DNA of 64,000 bases from Isoetes taiwanensis (Eukaryota > Streptophyta > Lycopodiopsida > Isoetales > Isoetaceae), in assembly GCA_021234155.1 (NCBI GenBank), contig JAJEKV010000012.1:7011789-7075788 (forward strand), written 5' to 3'. The notes beneath the pieces were generated by a model, which was not told where the DNA came from, made no database searches, and saw nothing but the letters and a program-made list of their open reading frames with translations. The translations under genes were made by a program, and so were the position numbers. This document shows, piece by piece, positions 1 through 10,412 of the stretch (within the stretch, counting starts at the first letter, position 1; each line of letters begins with the position of its first letter).

Positions 1-938
1 GATTCAGAGAGCCATTGGGTCTAGGTACGAAAGCTGGTAGCTGGTTTGATTAATCCTTTTTATGTAAGTTCACGGCAGCCCTTTTGTGGAGTCATATAAG
101 TTCTTCGTCTAAGGACATCACTAATATTACACCTTCAGTTCAGAGATGTTCATGGTGTTCCAGGAGATTGTATAATTTATAATCTGCTGAAAATCATGCC
201 TTGGCAGCAAACGGGCAGAGGCTCCATTAATGTATGCATGGTGGCTCTGTACTGGAAACTGAAGTGATTGATATGTTCTTTGGTATTTTATGTAATTGTC
301 TATTGTTTGTTGTTGGAAAGATTATCACAAGGAGTTGGCCTCCTGCGTTGAAGTTTCTATTGTTGCAGTCAAGTAGCTTTATCTACTAAGAAATTTGCTG
401 TTGTGTTTGTGCGGACATATGCTACAAGGGCCATGGACAGAGGCTAATGCAAAAGAAGTGACGGAAAAGCTGTTCGCTCAAGAAGCTATTGAAATTAAAG
501 AAGACCTTCTATCAAGACACAGAAATCAAACAGGTTAAATGTTTTGCTCATTTGAAAGATGGAGAATTTGATGTTGTCAGTTGAATCTGTATGCCCACCA
601 AGAAGAGAGAGGAAGTGTAGCTGACTGCAAGACACTAGCTGATATTACCATTCCTTACTGCAAAAAGAAAAATGAAATGGCAGTTAGATTGGAGGTTGAC
701 GATACATAATGTTCATTCAGGCCAAAGAGTGGCATAATGAATGGTTTATGCAAGTTAATTGTATGATAGAACGGCACTTTTGGTGACAATAAATAGAGGA
801 TGCAGCATGGTACTATTTCTTACTTGGTGGCAGTTCTTTCTTATGATTGTATATGTTACAATACTTATGAAAATAAACCATTTCCAGTAATCGTTCTATA
901 CTTTTTGGTTGGAAATCACATGTTTAACCATTGCGCAG
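1..938. other. No recognisable gene
   Basis: AT-rich sequence with only short open frames. A stretch around 420-530 encodes an acidic/basic peptide on + that I do not recognise, and 640-710 holds a short lysine-rich frame. Neither can be tied to a family or to a splice-consistent exon. This could be upstream intron or decayed exon sequence of the glutamate decarboxylase fragment that follows. Confidence 0.4.
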
Positions 939-1352
939 GTAATATTCATGCATGAACATGATAGCCAGGATGTTCCATGCCCCCCTTAAACCTGAAGAAT
1001 CTGCAGTTGGAGTTGGTACAGTTGGATCCTCTGAAGTCATTATGTTGGCTGGTTTGGCATTTAAAAGAAAATGGCAGAATAAGCGAAAAGAACAGGGCTT
1101 GCCATATGACACACCAAATATTGTTACTGGAGCCAATGTCCAGGTATTACTTATGCAATAAGTCCATTAAGTATCATATTTTTTTGTGATCCATGCATAT
1201 ATCTTTTTTGCTGCTTGTTTAGGTCTCATTGGGAAAAAATTCGCCATATTTCAAAAGTCGAATTGAGAGAAGTTATCCTTACAAAGGATCGCTATGTCAT
1301 GGACCCTTACAAGGCAGTTGAACTTGTGAATGGGAACACCATTTGTGTGTGA
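939..1352 (+). pseudogene. GAD: Glutamate decarboxylase fragment, two exons, frameshifted
   Basis: Plant glutamate decarboxylase is a cytosolic PLP enzyme that turns glutamate into GABA. The first exon (939-1143) follows an AG acceptor and encodes the conserved block around [20 protein letters not shown] and KPNIVTGAN-like residues. It ends at a GT donor (1144). The second exon (1223-1349) follows a TTTAG acceptor and encodes a match to the next part of the enzyme ([24 protein letters not shown]). Joining the exons puts the second out of frame by one base, a second shift lies near the start of the first exon, and TGA follows at 1350-1352. The region with the PLP lysine is absent. About 100 residues of a roughly 500-residue enzyme remain, so this is a broken fragment. 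The family call is strong. Confidence 0.82.
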
Positions 1353-1425
1353 TGCAACTTGGAGAAAAAACGACAGAGGATTTAACTGTTTGTTCATTAC
1401 TAATAAATTCTATTATTACATGCGA

Positions 1426-2293
1426 CCTCATATATTAATATTGGTATATTGGTATGATATTATATGTTTAATTCTACGCAATGTTTTCGTTTTTATAATT
1501 TGAGCACCTCTAGTTTGATAGATTTGTGAGGCTATGATACATCATTAGAGTATTAGGTAATGTCTATATCTACACCTCCACACCATCCTTAAAGCCCCGA
1601 AGGGGCCAAATTTTTTTTTAGTTAACATAAACCATTAACACACAACTACCATTAACATTATTGACACAAACCATTGCATTTAACACATTTAAATTAAAAT
1701 CCCCCTTAAACCTTCTTTGGTTTGGGTGCATATTCACACGGGGGGTTACGTAGGGCAGCGAGAGCCCCAAAAAATTTACAATATATGTACAAAATTAACA
1801 CCATTGAGTACATTCTCTCAAACCTTATAGTATTTTGCAAATTTTAATATACAGTATACAAAAACTTGTACATGCATACCCCACAAATGAGGATCGCTAT
1901 GTACGATCCAGATCTTGGAATAAAGGGCAAATATGCCCATCCGACAGCTCTCGTTGCCCGGAGTAACCCCCCGTGTGAATATGCACCCAAACCAAAGGGG
2001 GTTTAAGGGGGATTTTAATTTAAATGTGTTAAATGCAATGGTTTGTGTCAATAATGTTAATGGTAGTTGTGTGTTAATGGTTTATGTTAACTAAAAAAAA
2101 ATTTGGCCCCTTCGGGGCCTTAAGGATGGTGTGGAGGTGTAGATATAGACATTACCTAATACTCTAATGATGGATGATGTATCATAGCCTCACAAATCTA
2201 TCAAACTAGAGGTGCTCAAATTATAAAAACGAAAACATTGCGTAGAATTAAACATATAATATCATACCAATATACCAATATTAATATATGAGG
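1426..2293. repeat. Foldback element, copy 1 (longest)
   Basis: An 868-bp unit whose two ends are nearly identical inverted arms of about 340 bp (1426-1775 and 1940-2293) around a short loop. Each arm contains the small palindrome GGCCCCGAAGGGGCC (one copy has a single change) and a stretch with CCCCCTTAAACC. The loop side of the arms keeps ACGGGGGGTTACGTAGGGC. No open frame of interest lies inside, so it is a non-autonomous foldback or MITE-like element. Shorter copies occur at 6935-7468 and 8103-8614. I could not identify a target duplication. Confidence 0.8.
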
Positions 2294-2410
2294 CACAATA
2301 ACAGGGGGTTTCTTTTGTATTTTTGTACGTTTTTTCCTATGGTTTTTATATGATTTGGTGGCCGTATTTCAGGGGGTGTACTAATGCGTACATCTAGAGT
2401 GCGCACTGTA
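2291..2410 (+). repeat. Dispersed repeat, copy 1
   Basis: About 120 bp beginning with AATAACAGGGGGTT and ending in TCTAGAGTGC. It is about 80 percent similar by eye to 4408-4525. It abuts the right end of foldback copy 1, so the foldback may have inserted at or near the edge of this older repeat. Function unknown. Confidence 0.6.
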
Positions 2411-2573
2411 TTTTCATCTTCTAATTTCATATTCTCAATGGTTTAGACCCATGTTTGCATGATGCTTGTGCCATGCATTTTTTTTAATGGTCAAGATTGA
2501 GTCCTTGGGTCCTTAATCAAGGGCTCAGAATAAACACCCTATTTCATGGTCTATTTCCCTCGTGTATTTTAAA

Positions 2574-3118
2574 CTAAACAAAGTCCATAGCTAGTGTAGA
2601 TATCGAGCTCATGGGTTTTAGGGTTTTTATTCTCTGCTCTGCCGATTGCTTGGACCCTGACCGGACACAGCAGCAGGACTTGGATGCAAGCAGCAAGATT
2701 GGCCCTGAAAAAGGTATTGTTTTTGAATTTGGAGCTAGGGATCGTATTTCGCTCTTAACGATGCAGGCGGGATGCTCTGCCAAAGAAAACCGTGAGGGGT
2801 ACATGCGAAACTTCTTATAAACCCATCAGCTAGGTCCATGCTTCTCTCACTCCATGCACGGTTCATCCCGCTATACAAATGGCTAAAAGGGACCATGGGA
2901 TTTAATCTTGCTGCAATGGGCCACATACAGCAAGTATTGGCAACCAATTCTACCGTGCTGTTTAAGGATGCAGGGATAAAGCTTTTGGGGCTTAAGGCCA
3001 AGCTTCCTAATCCAATTGGCCATGACTCAAAGAGGAAGAGAAGGCAGAAGCTTTGGACTTTGCTTGCATGAATGGCATAACCTTTACATCTTAACCTTAG
3101 TATTGCTAATGGAAATTC
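2574..3118. other. Unrecognised stretch with overlapping open frames
   Basis: Both strands are open here for 70-150 codons (for example - strand 2735-3196), but none of the translations resembles a family I know and no frame is favoured by splice signals. A + strand frame starting at 2611 has a donor-like GGTATT near 2714. It may be exon-derived sequence, but I cannot support a gene. Confidence 0.3.
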
Positions 3119-3298
3119 GTGAGCTATTTTCCCAAGCTTACAAATCTGGCCGGCCAGATAGGCTTGTTCTATGGGGTGCAATCCACGGGAATGCAAGACA
3201 TATTTCCTATCCTCCAGTGGGGACCATCATACAAACTTAGTGATTTCAAATCCGACCTTGTCTCCAGCCTCACCATTGCCAGCCTTGCAATTCCTCAG
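3119..3298 (+). pseudogene. Sulfate transporter (SULTR) exon fragment
   Basis: The frame ends in a segment typical of the start of the membrane domain of plant sulfate/proton cotransporters: DIFPILQWG, YKLSDFKSDLVSSLTIASL and AIPQ, followed by a GT donor at 3299. In the family this block precedes a YAKLANL..GLY motif. Here a KLTNLAGQIGLFYG stretch lies upstream of it in the same frame, so the fragment may be scrambled or duplicated. No later transmembrane exons are found downstream. It is a relic, not a working transporter. Confidence 0.65.
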
Positions 3299-3593
3299 GT
3301 TCTTTTTCACTCATCAACTCTCACGTCATTTTAATACCTTGCTTTTATTTTATTTTCGGTTTCTCTTTTTTATGTTGAATTGCCTATGCAAGACTCGCAA
3401 ATTTGCGACCGCTCCTTGGACTCTGTAAGTATGCTTGTGTAAGTATGCACGTTGGAAATTTTCTGATGTCTTATTTGGCTAGAGTAGATTTAATGTTGTG
3501 CAAATTCTAATGGGCATGGAAATTACCGTAAGAACCTTGCGGTTTTAACAAAGCGGTGGACGACATAAAATGATTTGGGAATTGTGTTTGCAG

Positions 3594-3818
3594 GAGGTGG
3601 TGGAGAAAGCATATATCGAGGAAAGTTCAAAGGTATGCTTCTATGGTCTGCATTTGCAGTGAAATTACATATTTGTGATTTAAATCTAATATTACTTTCA
3701 ATCGCTTTGCGGATGAAAACTTCATTCACAAATCATAATGATCCCTGATCTTATCTATGGCTAATCTTTGGGCCCAATAATGAATGGCTCCCGTTCTTTA
3801 TTACGCTTCTTTGCAAAG
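3594..3818 (+). pseudogene. Cyclophilin (peptidyl-prolyl isomerase) pseudogene, middle exons
   Basis: After a TTTGCAG acceptor, 3594-3632 encodes GGGGESIYRGKFK, the cyclophilin loop that follows the GNGTGGESIYG motif, and ends at a GT donor. Sequence from 3703 encodes RFADENFIHK and, after stops and shifts, LSMAN, GPN and an FFIT-like segment, which is the expected order in cyclophilins (FADENF, LSMAN.GPNTNGSQFFI). The matching C-terminal exon lies at 7477-7648, about 3.7 kb further on, with a foldback repeat and a PPR fragment between. Two stops after HKS and frame changes make it non-functional. Cyclophilins catalyse proline cis-trans isomerisation and assist folding or splicing. Confidence 0.7.
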
Positions 3819-4407
3819 AAAACATCTTGATGGGTATGAGGTCTCTCTATCATGTTGAGATGTTGGCCATGCTAACGTTGTAAAACCCGTTTAATTTTAC
3901 GATATTGCCTAGTGTTGTTTGTTGTCATTTTTACGTAATGTAACAAGCAAACCCCTTATAGTTGCAAGGTAACGTAGTAAATTTATTTTTACCGGTGATA
4001 GTTGACCTTGCTATGGCACTGTTATTGAGTGAATTTATTAGAGTACTTGTTATTAAGTGATGAATCCATGTACGACCACTTGATTACATTGTATAAGGTG
4101 TTACCAATAATCGGCACTTCATGTAGAAGAAGCTCTTCGTTTCTTTTTACCACACCCGGTTTTAGTGACAGTGTTTTCATGTTTGGAATGTTCTGTCCTT
4201 AGCTGAGTTATTTTGATATACTTTTCTGCTTAAAAGCTCACATTATTGAATCCCTTTGGATCCCTTTGGCATTTAAACACTGGCATTAACTTGCTTTAAC
4301 TTCAGTAGAGGATGTGCAAATGCCTGACATTGATATCCATTTTATATTTGACAATGATGGTGGTTCGTTATTAAAATTTTCTATTTTCTTAGTCCTAATG
4401 AATATGT
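3819..4407. other. No recognisable gene
   Basis: AT-rich sequence between the cyclophilin exons. I see no coding frame, RNA gene or repeat structure here that I can name. Confidence 0.5.
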
Positions 4408-4525
4408 AGCATAATAACAGGGGGTTGTTTTTAAGTTTTTATACGTTTTTTCTTATGGTTTTCCTATGATTTGGTGGTTGTATTCTTGCAAGTGTACTAA
4501 ATAGTATTTCTAGAGTGCACTCTTT
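4408..4525 (+). repeat. Dispersed repeat, copy 2
   Basis: Partner of the repeat at 2291-2410, in the same orientation. It shares AATAACAGGGGGTT, a TATGATTTGGTGG segment and TCTAGAGTGCAC near the end. This copy is not next to a foldback element. Confidence 0.6.
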
Positions 4526-4745
4526 CTCGACCGTTGATTTTTTATCAAAAAGTAAATCATATGGTCATGATTGTACTTCCTTGCATGCCCACAACAGATT
4601 TGGCATGTGTTCTGCATGAAATTTCTTATTGCTTTTTCCTTTATTGGGTGGAGTGTTATGTCCACCCAAAAAAAGCGTCGTTGTACTATTTACATGTAGA
4701 CTCTGCTTTTCGCAAAATTTAAAGGGATTAGGCTATGCAACAGAC

Positions 4746-4826
4746 GTTCCGGAAAACCCTTGCCAAAAACCTCTCGAGTTTTGTCTGTTCCGGAAAACCC
4801 TTGCCAAAAACCTCCCGAGTTTTGCG
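4746..4826 (+). repeat. Tandem duplication, 41-bp unit
   Basis: Two head-to-tail copies of a 41-bp unit beginning GTTCCGGAAAACCCTTGCC, with one or two differences. Surrounding sequence to 5000 is open on + in two frames but unrecognised. Confidence 0.85.
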
Positions 4827-5367
4827 TTGATGGCCCTTCAGAAGGCCCCAGATCATGGACAGCGCCTAGGTTGCAGTTGGAGAAAGAGAGCAAGGATTTT
4901 CAAATCATTGGAGTAGCCATAGGGCTTCAGGTGGCGTGGAGCTCATCTCCTCGATCCGCCAATTCTCTCCTCTTTGAGGCTTCAAATGGTAAGTAAGCAT
5001 GGTAAGCATCCCAAGTTTTGTAAAAATGTTCCTCAGCAAACTTGTTATCTAAAGCATATGATTTTTCTTTCCCTTATATCTCAATACTCGTATGCAAGCA
5101 GCATGCTATCTCTAGAAACCTTTGGAAACCAACAGAATCTAAACAGTGCACTGGTCGCTTCTACAGAAAACAAGGGGTCAGAGTAGGCCTGAATAATAGA
5201 AATATCTTGCAATAGGAGAAGCACACTTTTGACATCTGGCTACCTTACACCTTTCAGGAACAAAATTGCAGATGCAGCAGGAGCTCCATAAGCCATAGCC
5301 ATTGCATGGAATTATTTTGCAATGATGCAAGACAATAGGATGAAACCATCTAAAGTCACATTCTCCA

Positions 5368-5539
5368 TTATTTTGAAAGCATGAGCAGTAGAACACGACA
5401 GGTTCATTGGTAGTCTGTAGAAGTATGTGGACTGCAGCAGGAAACTCTGGTGGTTATTTTGAAAGCATGAGAAGTAGAACATGACAGGTTTATTGGTAGT
5501 CTGTAGAAGTATGTGGACTGCAGCAGGAAACTCTGGAGG
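5368..5539 (+). repeat. Tandem duplication, 86-bp unit
   Basis: Two near-identical 86-bp units (5368-5453 and 5454-5539), each beginning TTATTTTGAAAGCATGAG. A shorter degenerate duplication around CATGTATGAAAA and ATAGAATGGAAGAAT follows at 5555-5625. These are non-coding slippage-type repeats. Confidence 0.85.
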
Positions 5540-5626
5540 GTAATTCCCTATTAACATGTATGAAAACTGTAATAGAATGGAAGAATCATTGTCATGTATG
5601 AAAAGTGGTGATAGAATGGAAGAATT

Positions 5627-5923
5627 ATGCAAAGTATTTCACAGATTACTGAACAAAAACTTGGTCTTTTGTATGTGTTCATTACAGGTCTTGCCCAATA
5701 TGCTAAAGGCATAATGGCATTATACTATTTTGAGAGGATGGAAGAAGAACATATAAAACCTGATAATATTACATTTTCCTGCAATTTAAGAGCATATCGC
5801 AATGTACAGATCATGGAGCGTGGCCTTCACATAGATATTATGATTGGAAGTAATTTTATGAAAATGTATGCTACGTATGGCAGCTTGGAGTGTGGCATTA
5901 TAGTCTATGAACATCCAGCATAG
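5627..5923 (+). pseudogene. PPR protein fragment
   Basis: Pentatricopeptide-repeat proteins bind organellar RNA and act in editing, splicing or stability. The translation shows the plant repeat pattern: ITGLAQYAKG.MALYYFERM, then HIKPDNITFSCNLRAYRNVQ, then GSNFMKMYATYGSLE. These correspond to the familiar GYAQ.G, KPD.VTF and MYAKCGSLE segments of consecutive repeats. About 85 residues remain, with apparent small deletions between HIDIM and GSN, and a TAG ends the frame just after the second repeat. There is no N-terminal targeting sequence and no E or DYW tail. It sits between cyclophilin exons and is best read as a relic. Confidence 0.75.
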
Positions 5924-6934
5924 CACAGTTAAGCATGGCTAGATAGTTGCTGCTTATTTTCACATCGTATCGATGAAAGCTTCAGTTCATCATGGTAGGT
6001 AGTTAGATATATAATTAGATGTGCTTTCAAACACATCTGTTTTACTGTGTCTACATTGATGTAACGGTGCTCAAAAGTAATTTTCCATGCCATGTTTGTC
6101 TAAAACATGGATTCAACTTATACAGATAGATAGATAGATAAATAGGAAGCCTGTCACTTTATACATTTAGCTTATATGTTCTGCTTAGCTTACGGGTATA
6201 TATGGAGAATAGAACATGCCTTGGGAAATAATTTCTCACTTAGAGTAACCAAGTTGTTATGCACACCATGTAATGTTACATCTATTTTAAAGACATGCGT
6301 TGTTGGAAACTTCACAACGTAAAGGGTGTCACAGGACTATCGTTATGCCATTGTTATGACCACATGAATAGATGAGTGCTGCTATAAGTTGTTACCATCT
6401 AATGCTTCCTTATTGAGTTAGTAAATGGGCCCATTTTTTTGTCCATGGTTTTTTGAAGTTGGATTTTTATATTTGATGCTTGAGACCTTGAAGACTTGGG
6501 ATGTTTCTTCTTTTTTTACAATCAAGCTTGCCTAGTTACAAGTGCATAAAGTGACTGTTGGATGCTATGGGAACGGTGTCAACAAATGATTGTCACCAGA
6601 TGCTATGTTGGAGCCCACGAACATCCCCTGCTTCTTGAACAAGTTTTTAAATGCTGGATTTTGATATGATGTCATGGGAGTCTTGAATGCAACCGCTAAG
6701 GTATTTGGTATTTGAGTTCTTGACAAATGTGCTACAGGACTAGGTTGCATATTTATTATGTTACTGACAAGAGCAAAGCATTTTCATAATAAAAAATTGT
6801 AACATGGGTTACCATTTGTCTATTATCTATCGTGGTATTATATGACACTTAATATTAGGACTTCGAATGTAATGGCTTGTTTTTAGCTCTACTACCATTG
6901 TTACATGCATTTATGGATTTCTTAGTGCCCTTCC
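5924..6934. other. No recognisable gene
   Basis: Non-coding, AT-rich. It contains a short GATA-type run near 6123-6145 and nothing else I can name. Confidence 0.5.
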
Positions 6935-7468
6935 ATCCATCATTAGAGTATTAGGTAATGTGTATATCTACACCCCTACACCATCCTTAAGGCCCCGAAG
7001 GGGCCAAAATTTTTTTAGTTAACACAAACCATTAACACACAACTAACATTATTAACATAAACCATTGCATTTGACACATTTAAATTAAAATCCCCCTTAA
7101 ACCCCCTTTGGTTTGGGTGCATATTCACACGGGGGGTTACGTAGGGCAGCGAGAGCCTCAAAAAATTTATAATACATGTACAAAATTAACACCATTAAGT
7201 ACATTGTCTCAAACCTTATAGTATTTTACAAACCTTAATATACAACATACAAAAACTTGTACATGCATACCCCACAAACGAGGATCGCTATGTACGGTCC
7301 AGATCTTAGAATAAAGGGCAAATATGCCCATCCGACAGCTCTCGTTGCCCGAAGTAACCCCTCGTGTGAATATGCACCCAAACCAAAGGGGGTTTAAGGG
7401 GGATTTTAATTTAAATGTGTCAAATGCAATGGTTTATGTTAATAATGTTAGTTGTGTGTTAATGGTTA
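6935..7468. repeat. Foldback element, copy 2 (right arm truncated)
   Basis: Same family as 1426-2293: left arm from about 6935 with the GGCCCCGAAGGGGCC palindrome, loop, then right arm beginning near 7330. The right arm stops around 7468, 8 bp before the cyclophilin exon, so roughly 80 bp of it is missing. The left arm is also about 130 bp shorter at its outer end than in copy 1. Confidence 0.78.
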
Positions 7469-7476
7469 ATATGCAG

Positions 7477-7648
7477 GAAGCATGTTGTTTTTGGAAAAGT
7501 TGTAGAGGGCATGGATGTTTTGAAGAAGATTGAACAGGAGCCTACCAGTAGCCCTAAGTTCAGACCCAAAAGGACTAATAAGGAAGTGCTTCAGACTTAT
7601 AATGGAATGCTAATGCCAAATTGTAAACAACTTCACCGGTTGAACTGA
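7477..7648 (+). pseudogene. Cyclophilin C-terminal exon
   Basis: Follows an ATGCAG acceptor. The first codons give KHVVFGKVVEGMDVLKKIE, an excellent match to the C-terminal part of cyclophilins. The following residues (EPTSSPKFRPKRTNK and so on) are basic and unlike the short single-domain forms, which suggests a longer cyclophilin or read-through into non-homologous sequence. TGA is at 7646-7648. The exon is separated from the middle exons at 3594-3818 by inserted repeats, so the original gene was broken. Confidence 0.75.
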
Positions 7649-7666
7649 GCATCTTTTGGCATATAT

Positions 7667-7790
7667 TCCGGTCCAGATCATTCCATATTTGTTGGAGACC
7701 TTGCACCAGATTCCGGTCCAGATCATTCCATATTTGTTGGAGATCTTGCACCAGATGTTACACATTATGTGCTTGCATTGATACCAGCAC
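7667..7790 (+). pseudogene. RBP45/47-type RRM fragment with 45-bp duplication
   Basis: The frame reads SGPDHSIFVGDLAPD twice in a row and then VTHYVL. IFVGDL is the RNP2 strand of an RNA-recognition motif, and the SIFVGDLA.DVTD..L context is characteristic of plant RBP45/RBP47/UBP1-like proteins. The 45-bp unit occurs at 7666-7710 and 7711-7755, in frame. Only the first strand and part of the first helix of the RRM are present, and there is no RNP1. It begins 18 bp after the cyclophilin stop. This is a gene fragment. Confidence 0.65.
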
Positions 7791-8102
7791 ATGTTATCAT
7801 ATGCACTAGCATATGCATGACAATGTGCAGTTTACAATATTAGGGGGTATTTTAAACTATTTTGACAGTTGATTCTCTTGAACTAGTGGTACTGGCTTTG
7901 GCTTTATATTGGGCGCCATGGCCCCTTTCAATAAACCTTATGATGTTATTATTGTTTTTGCCCATTTTATAACAACGTGTTTGCGTATATTTGGGCGGCT
8001 CTTGGTATGCAATGGAAATAAATTATTTGTCTTTGATGTTATTGTGCTTTTTAGTAATTAATGTTTAGACCCATATAAAGTTTACCTATGTTTGCTTTAG
8101 TT

Positions 8103-8614
8103 AGGGCCCGAAGGGCCCAAAAAAAATTTTTAATATAATAATCAAACACACAACTACCATTAACATTATTAACATAAACCATTGCATTTAACACATTTAA
8201 ATTAAAATCCCCCTTAAACCCCCTTTGGTTTGGGTGCATATTCACACGGGGGGTTACGTAGGGCAGCGAGAGCCCCAAAAATACATTTACAATACGTGTA
8301 CAAAATTAACACCATTAAGTACATTCTTTCAAATCTTATAGTATTTTACAAACCTCAATATACAGTATATAAAAACTTGTACATGCATACCCCACAAACG
8401 AGGATCGCTATTAACGGTCCAGATCTTGGAATAAAGGGTAAATATGCCAATCCGACAGCTCTCGTTGCCCGGAGTAACCCCCCGTGTGAATATGCACCCA
8501 AACCAAAGGGGGTTTAAGGGGGATTTTAATTTAAATGTGTTAAATGCAATGGTTTATGTTAATAATGTTAATGGTAGTTGTGTGTTTGATTATAATGTTA
8601 ATGGTAGTTGTGTG
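8103..8614. repeat. Foldback element, copy 3
   Basis: Third copy of the foldback family. Left arm begins near GGGCCCGAAGGGCCC and AATCAAACACACAACTACC; the right arm ends GTGTGTTTGATTATAATG, then a short repeat of GTTAATGGTAGTTGTGTG. The outer arms of copy 1 are missing. Confidence 0.78.
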
Positions 8615-10412
8615 AAATATATTAAAACTGTAGCTAATGATTGAATTATAACTATTAAGATGGAATGTTTGAATGTAAGGCATGAAATGGAATTGAGTAT
8701 TTGGCCAAGAGAGTCATAGGAAGCTTATGGGAACTTTTATGGAGCAGTATTGGCGTAACCAATGAAGTACATAGGCGTTGGATTCATATCAATATGACAA
8801 CCATGCTTGTGACTTTCTCGACATGTTTGTATTGTGATCATAGTGCTCTTGGTATGTTGGTAAGGTCATAGACTTGCTGCCAAAAGGCAAGGTTCAGCGT
8901 CGTTGGATTGCGATCAAGGTCTTCATCATTGAGTTGCTACCTCGACATGGTTTAGGATGCATGAGTAACTTTGGCAAGGGAATTACATGAAGGTAAACAT
9001 GGAGCATTAGATAAGCTACTTCAACATATATGGGCAACCTCAGCAAGGGACAGAGTATGATCTAGGCACCTATGTTTAGTAAATATTCCAATGAATATCA
9101 CATCACATGTCATGGTCTTTGTGTTGTTCTACTGTTGTCTTGGTCTTTTGATTATGTACTTGGATTCTCCAGGGTCGGGCTTCTAGGTTCGGTGGCCTAG
9201 GTTGCTCCGGCATGCTCATGTTCATCTGTGATTCTCTGTGGTATTCTTGTGCTCTGTGACACCGGGCATGTCTTCCTCACAGGCGTAGCTTCCTGGTGAG
9301 TTTGCATGAACTCGTGTGACTCCATGGTAAGAGGTCCTCCAGCGCCAGACGTGGGCTGGGAAGGGTGTGAGCATACGAGGTTCACCCCACCAACTCTGCC
9401 AATAGGGCTCAGAATGTGAGCTGGCTGGACATTTCTCTGCTAACAGGGCCTGCATGTAGGCTGGCTGAGCTTCCCATTGTCTCGGAGCTATGTTATGATG
9501 TTTTGGCATTTTGACTATATTTCTCTGCTTCTGATGCTCATGTTTGATATTTCCTTGGATTATGTTGTCATTGTCTAGCATTGTAGTCACATAGGATTTT
9601 GGTGTCTTTGCTTGTGCTTATGTCCTTGTTATCCTAGATTTTCAAGATGTTTCCATGTATGCAGCAGCAGCTATGGGATCCCCACTTAGTCACGAGGACT
9701 AATCCCATTGAGTGCATGTGCAGTGAATCTGCAAGGCAGCGGTCAAGTTGATGGCATCAATGTAGCTGAGGATCGTGGTTGTGATCTGGAGCTAAAAAAC
9801 TTTTGTTTAGCTTGCTTAACATTGTTTATGCATATACATTGAGAGTATTGTGGATAGTATATCCTTTGAATTTGTATTCTTGATGAATTATATTGTATCT
9901 CAGTGAAATTGCAATTATGCAAAAAGAAGATTCAATTCTTCACCACCATTAACAAGCTAGAATGTGCAAGTTTTAACAAGATCCCGATTTGCCTGGAGGG
10001 TCAACTCGGCGGGCTTGTCGGTTAACCCTCTAGATAACCCGAAATCCCATCTAACCTTGCATGAGTCAATGACAAATTGTTATCCATGAGTTTATCCATG
10101 AGTTGAATAATGTAATTCTACTGAAGAAATCTTGGTAAAGAATTGATTCTTTGTCTTCAAATCCACAGTTAGAAGTACACACATATTTGAAACATAATTG
10201 TATAGCACTCTTGTGACATATACAAGATAATGATATGCAGTTTGATATCCATAAGCTCCAGAAATAATAAGGCCTTTCTAAAGGCATATAGAATCCTCAT
10301 AAGTAAAGACTGCACGTAGTTGTGCCCTTCAATTGCCCTGCTACATTTTGCTATCTCTGAAACTGCTTACACCATGAACACGTGGGCTTAGTCTTAAAGA
10401 CTAAGTGGGGGT
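8615..10412. other. No recognisable gene
   Basis: A 122-codon minus-strand frame (9222-9590) has no features I recognise. A near-palindrome CTTAGTCTTAAAGACTAAG followed by TGGGGG lies at about 10391-10414 and resembles a polypurine tract, but I found no matching element. Otherwise nothing. Confidence 0.4.

Noticed and set aside
1-8640. A named Helitron or Pack-MULE responsible for the gene fragments
   Set aside because: No terminal repeats, TC...CTRR ends or 9-bp duplications were found that enclose the cluster.
9197-9590. Two overlapping minus-strand frames of 62 and 122 codons
   Set aside because: No recognisable motif, no splice context, and composition consistent with chance.
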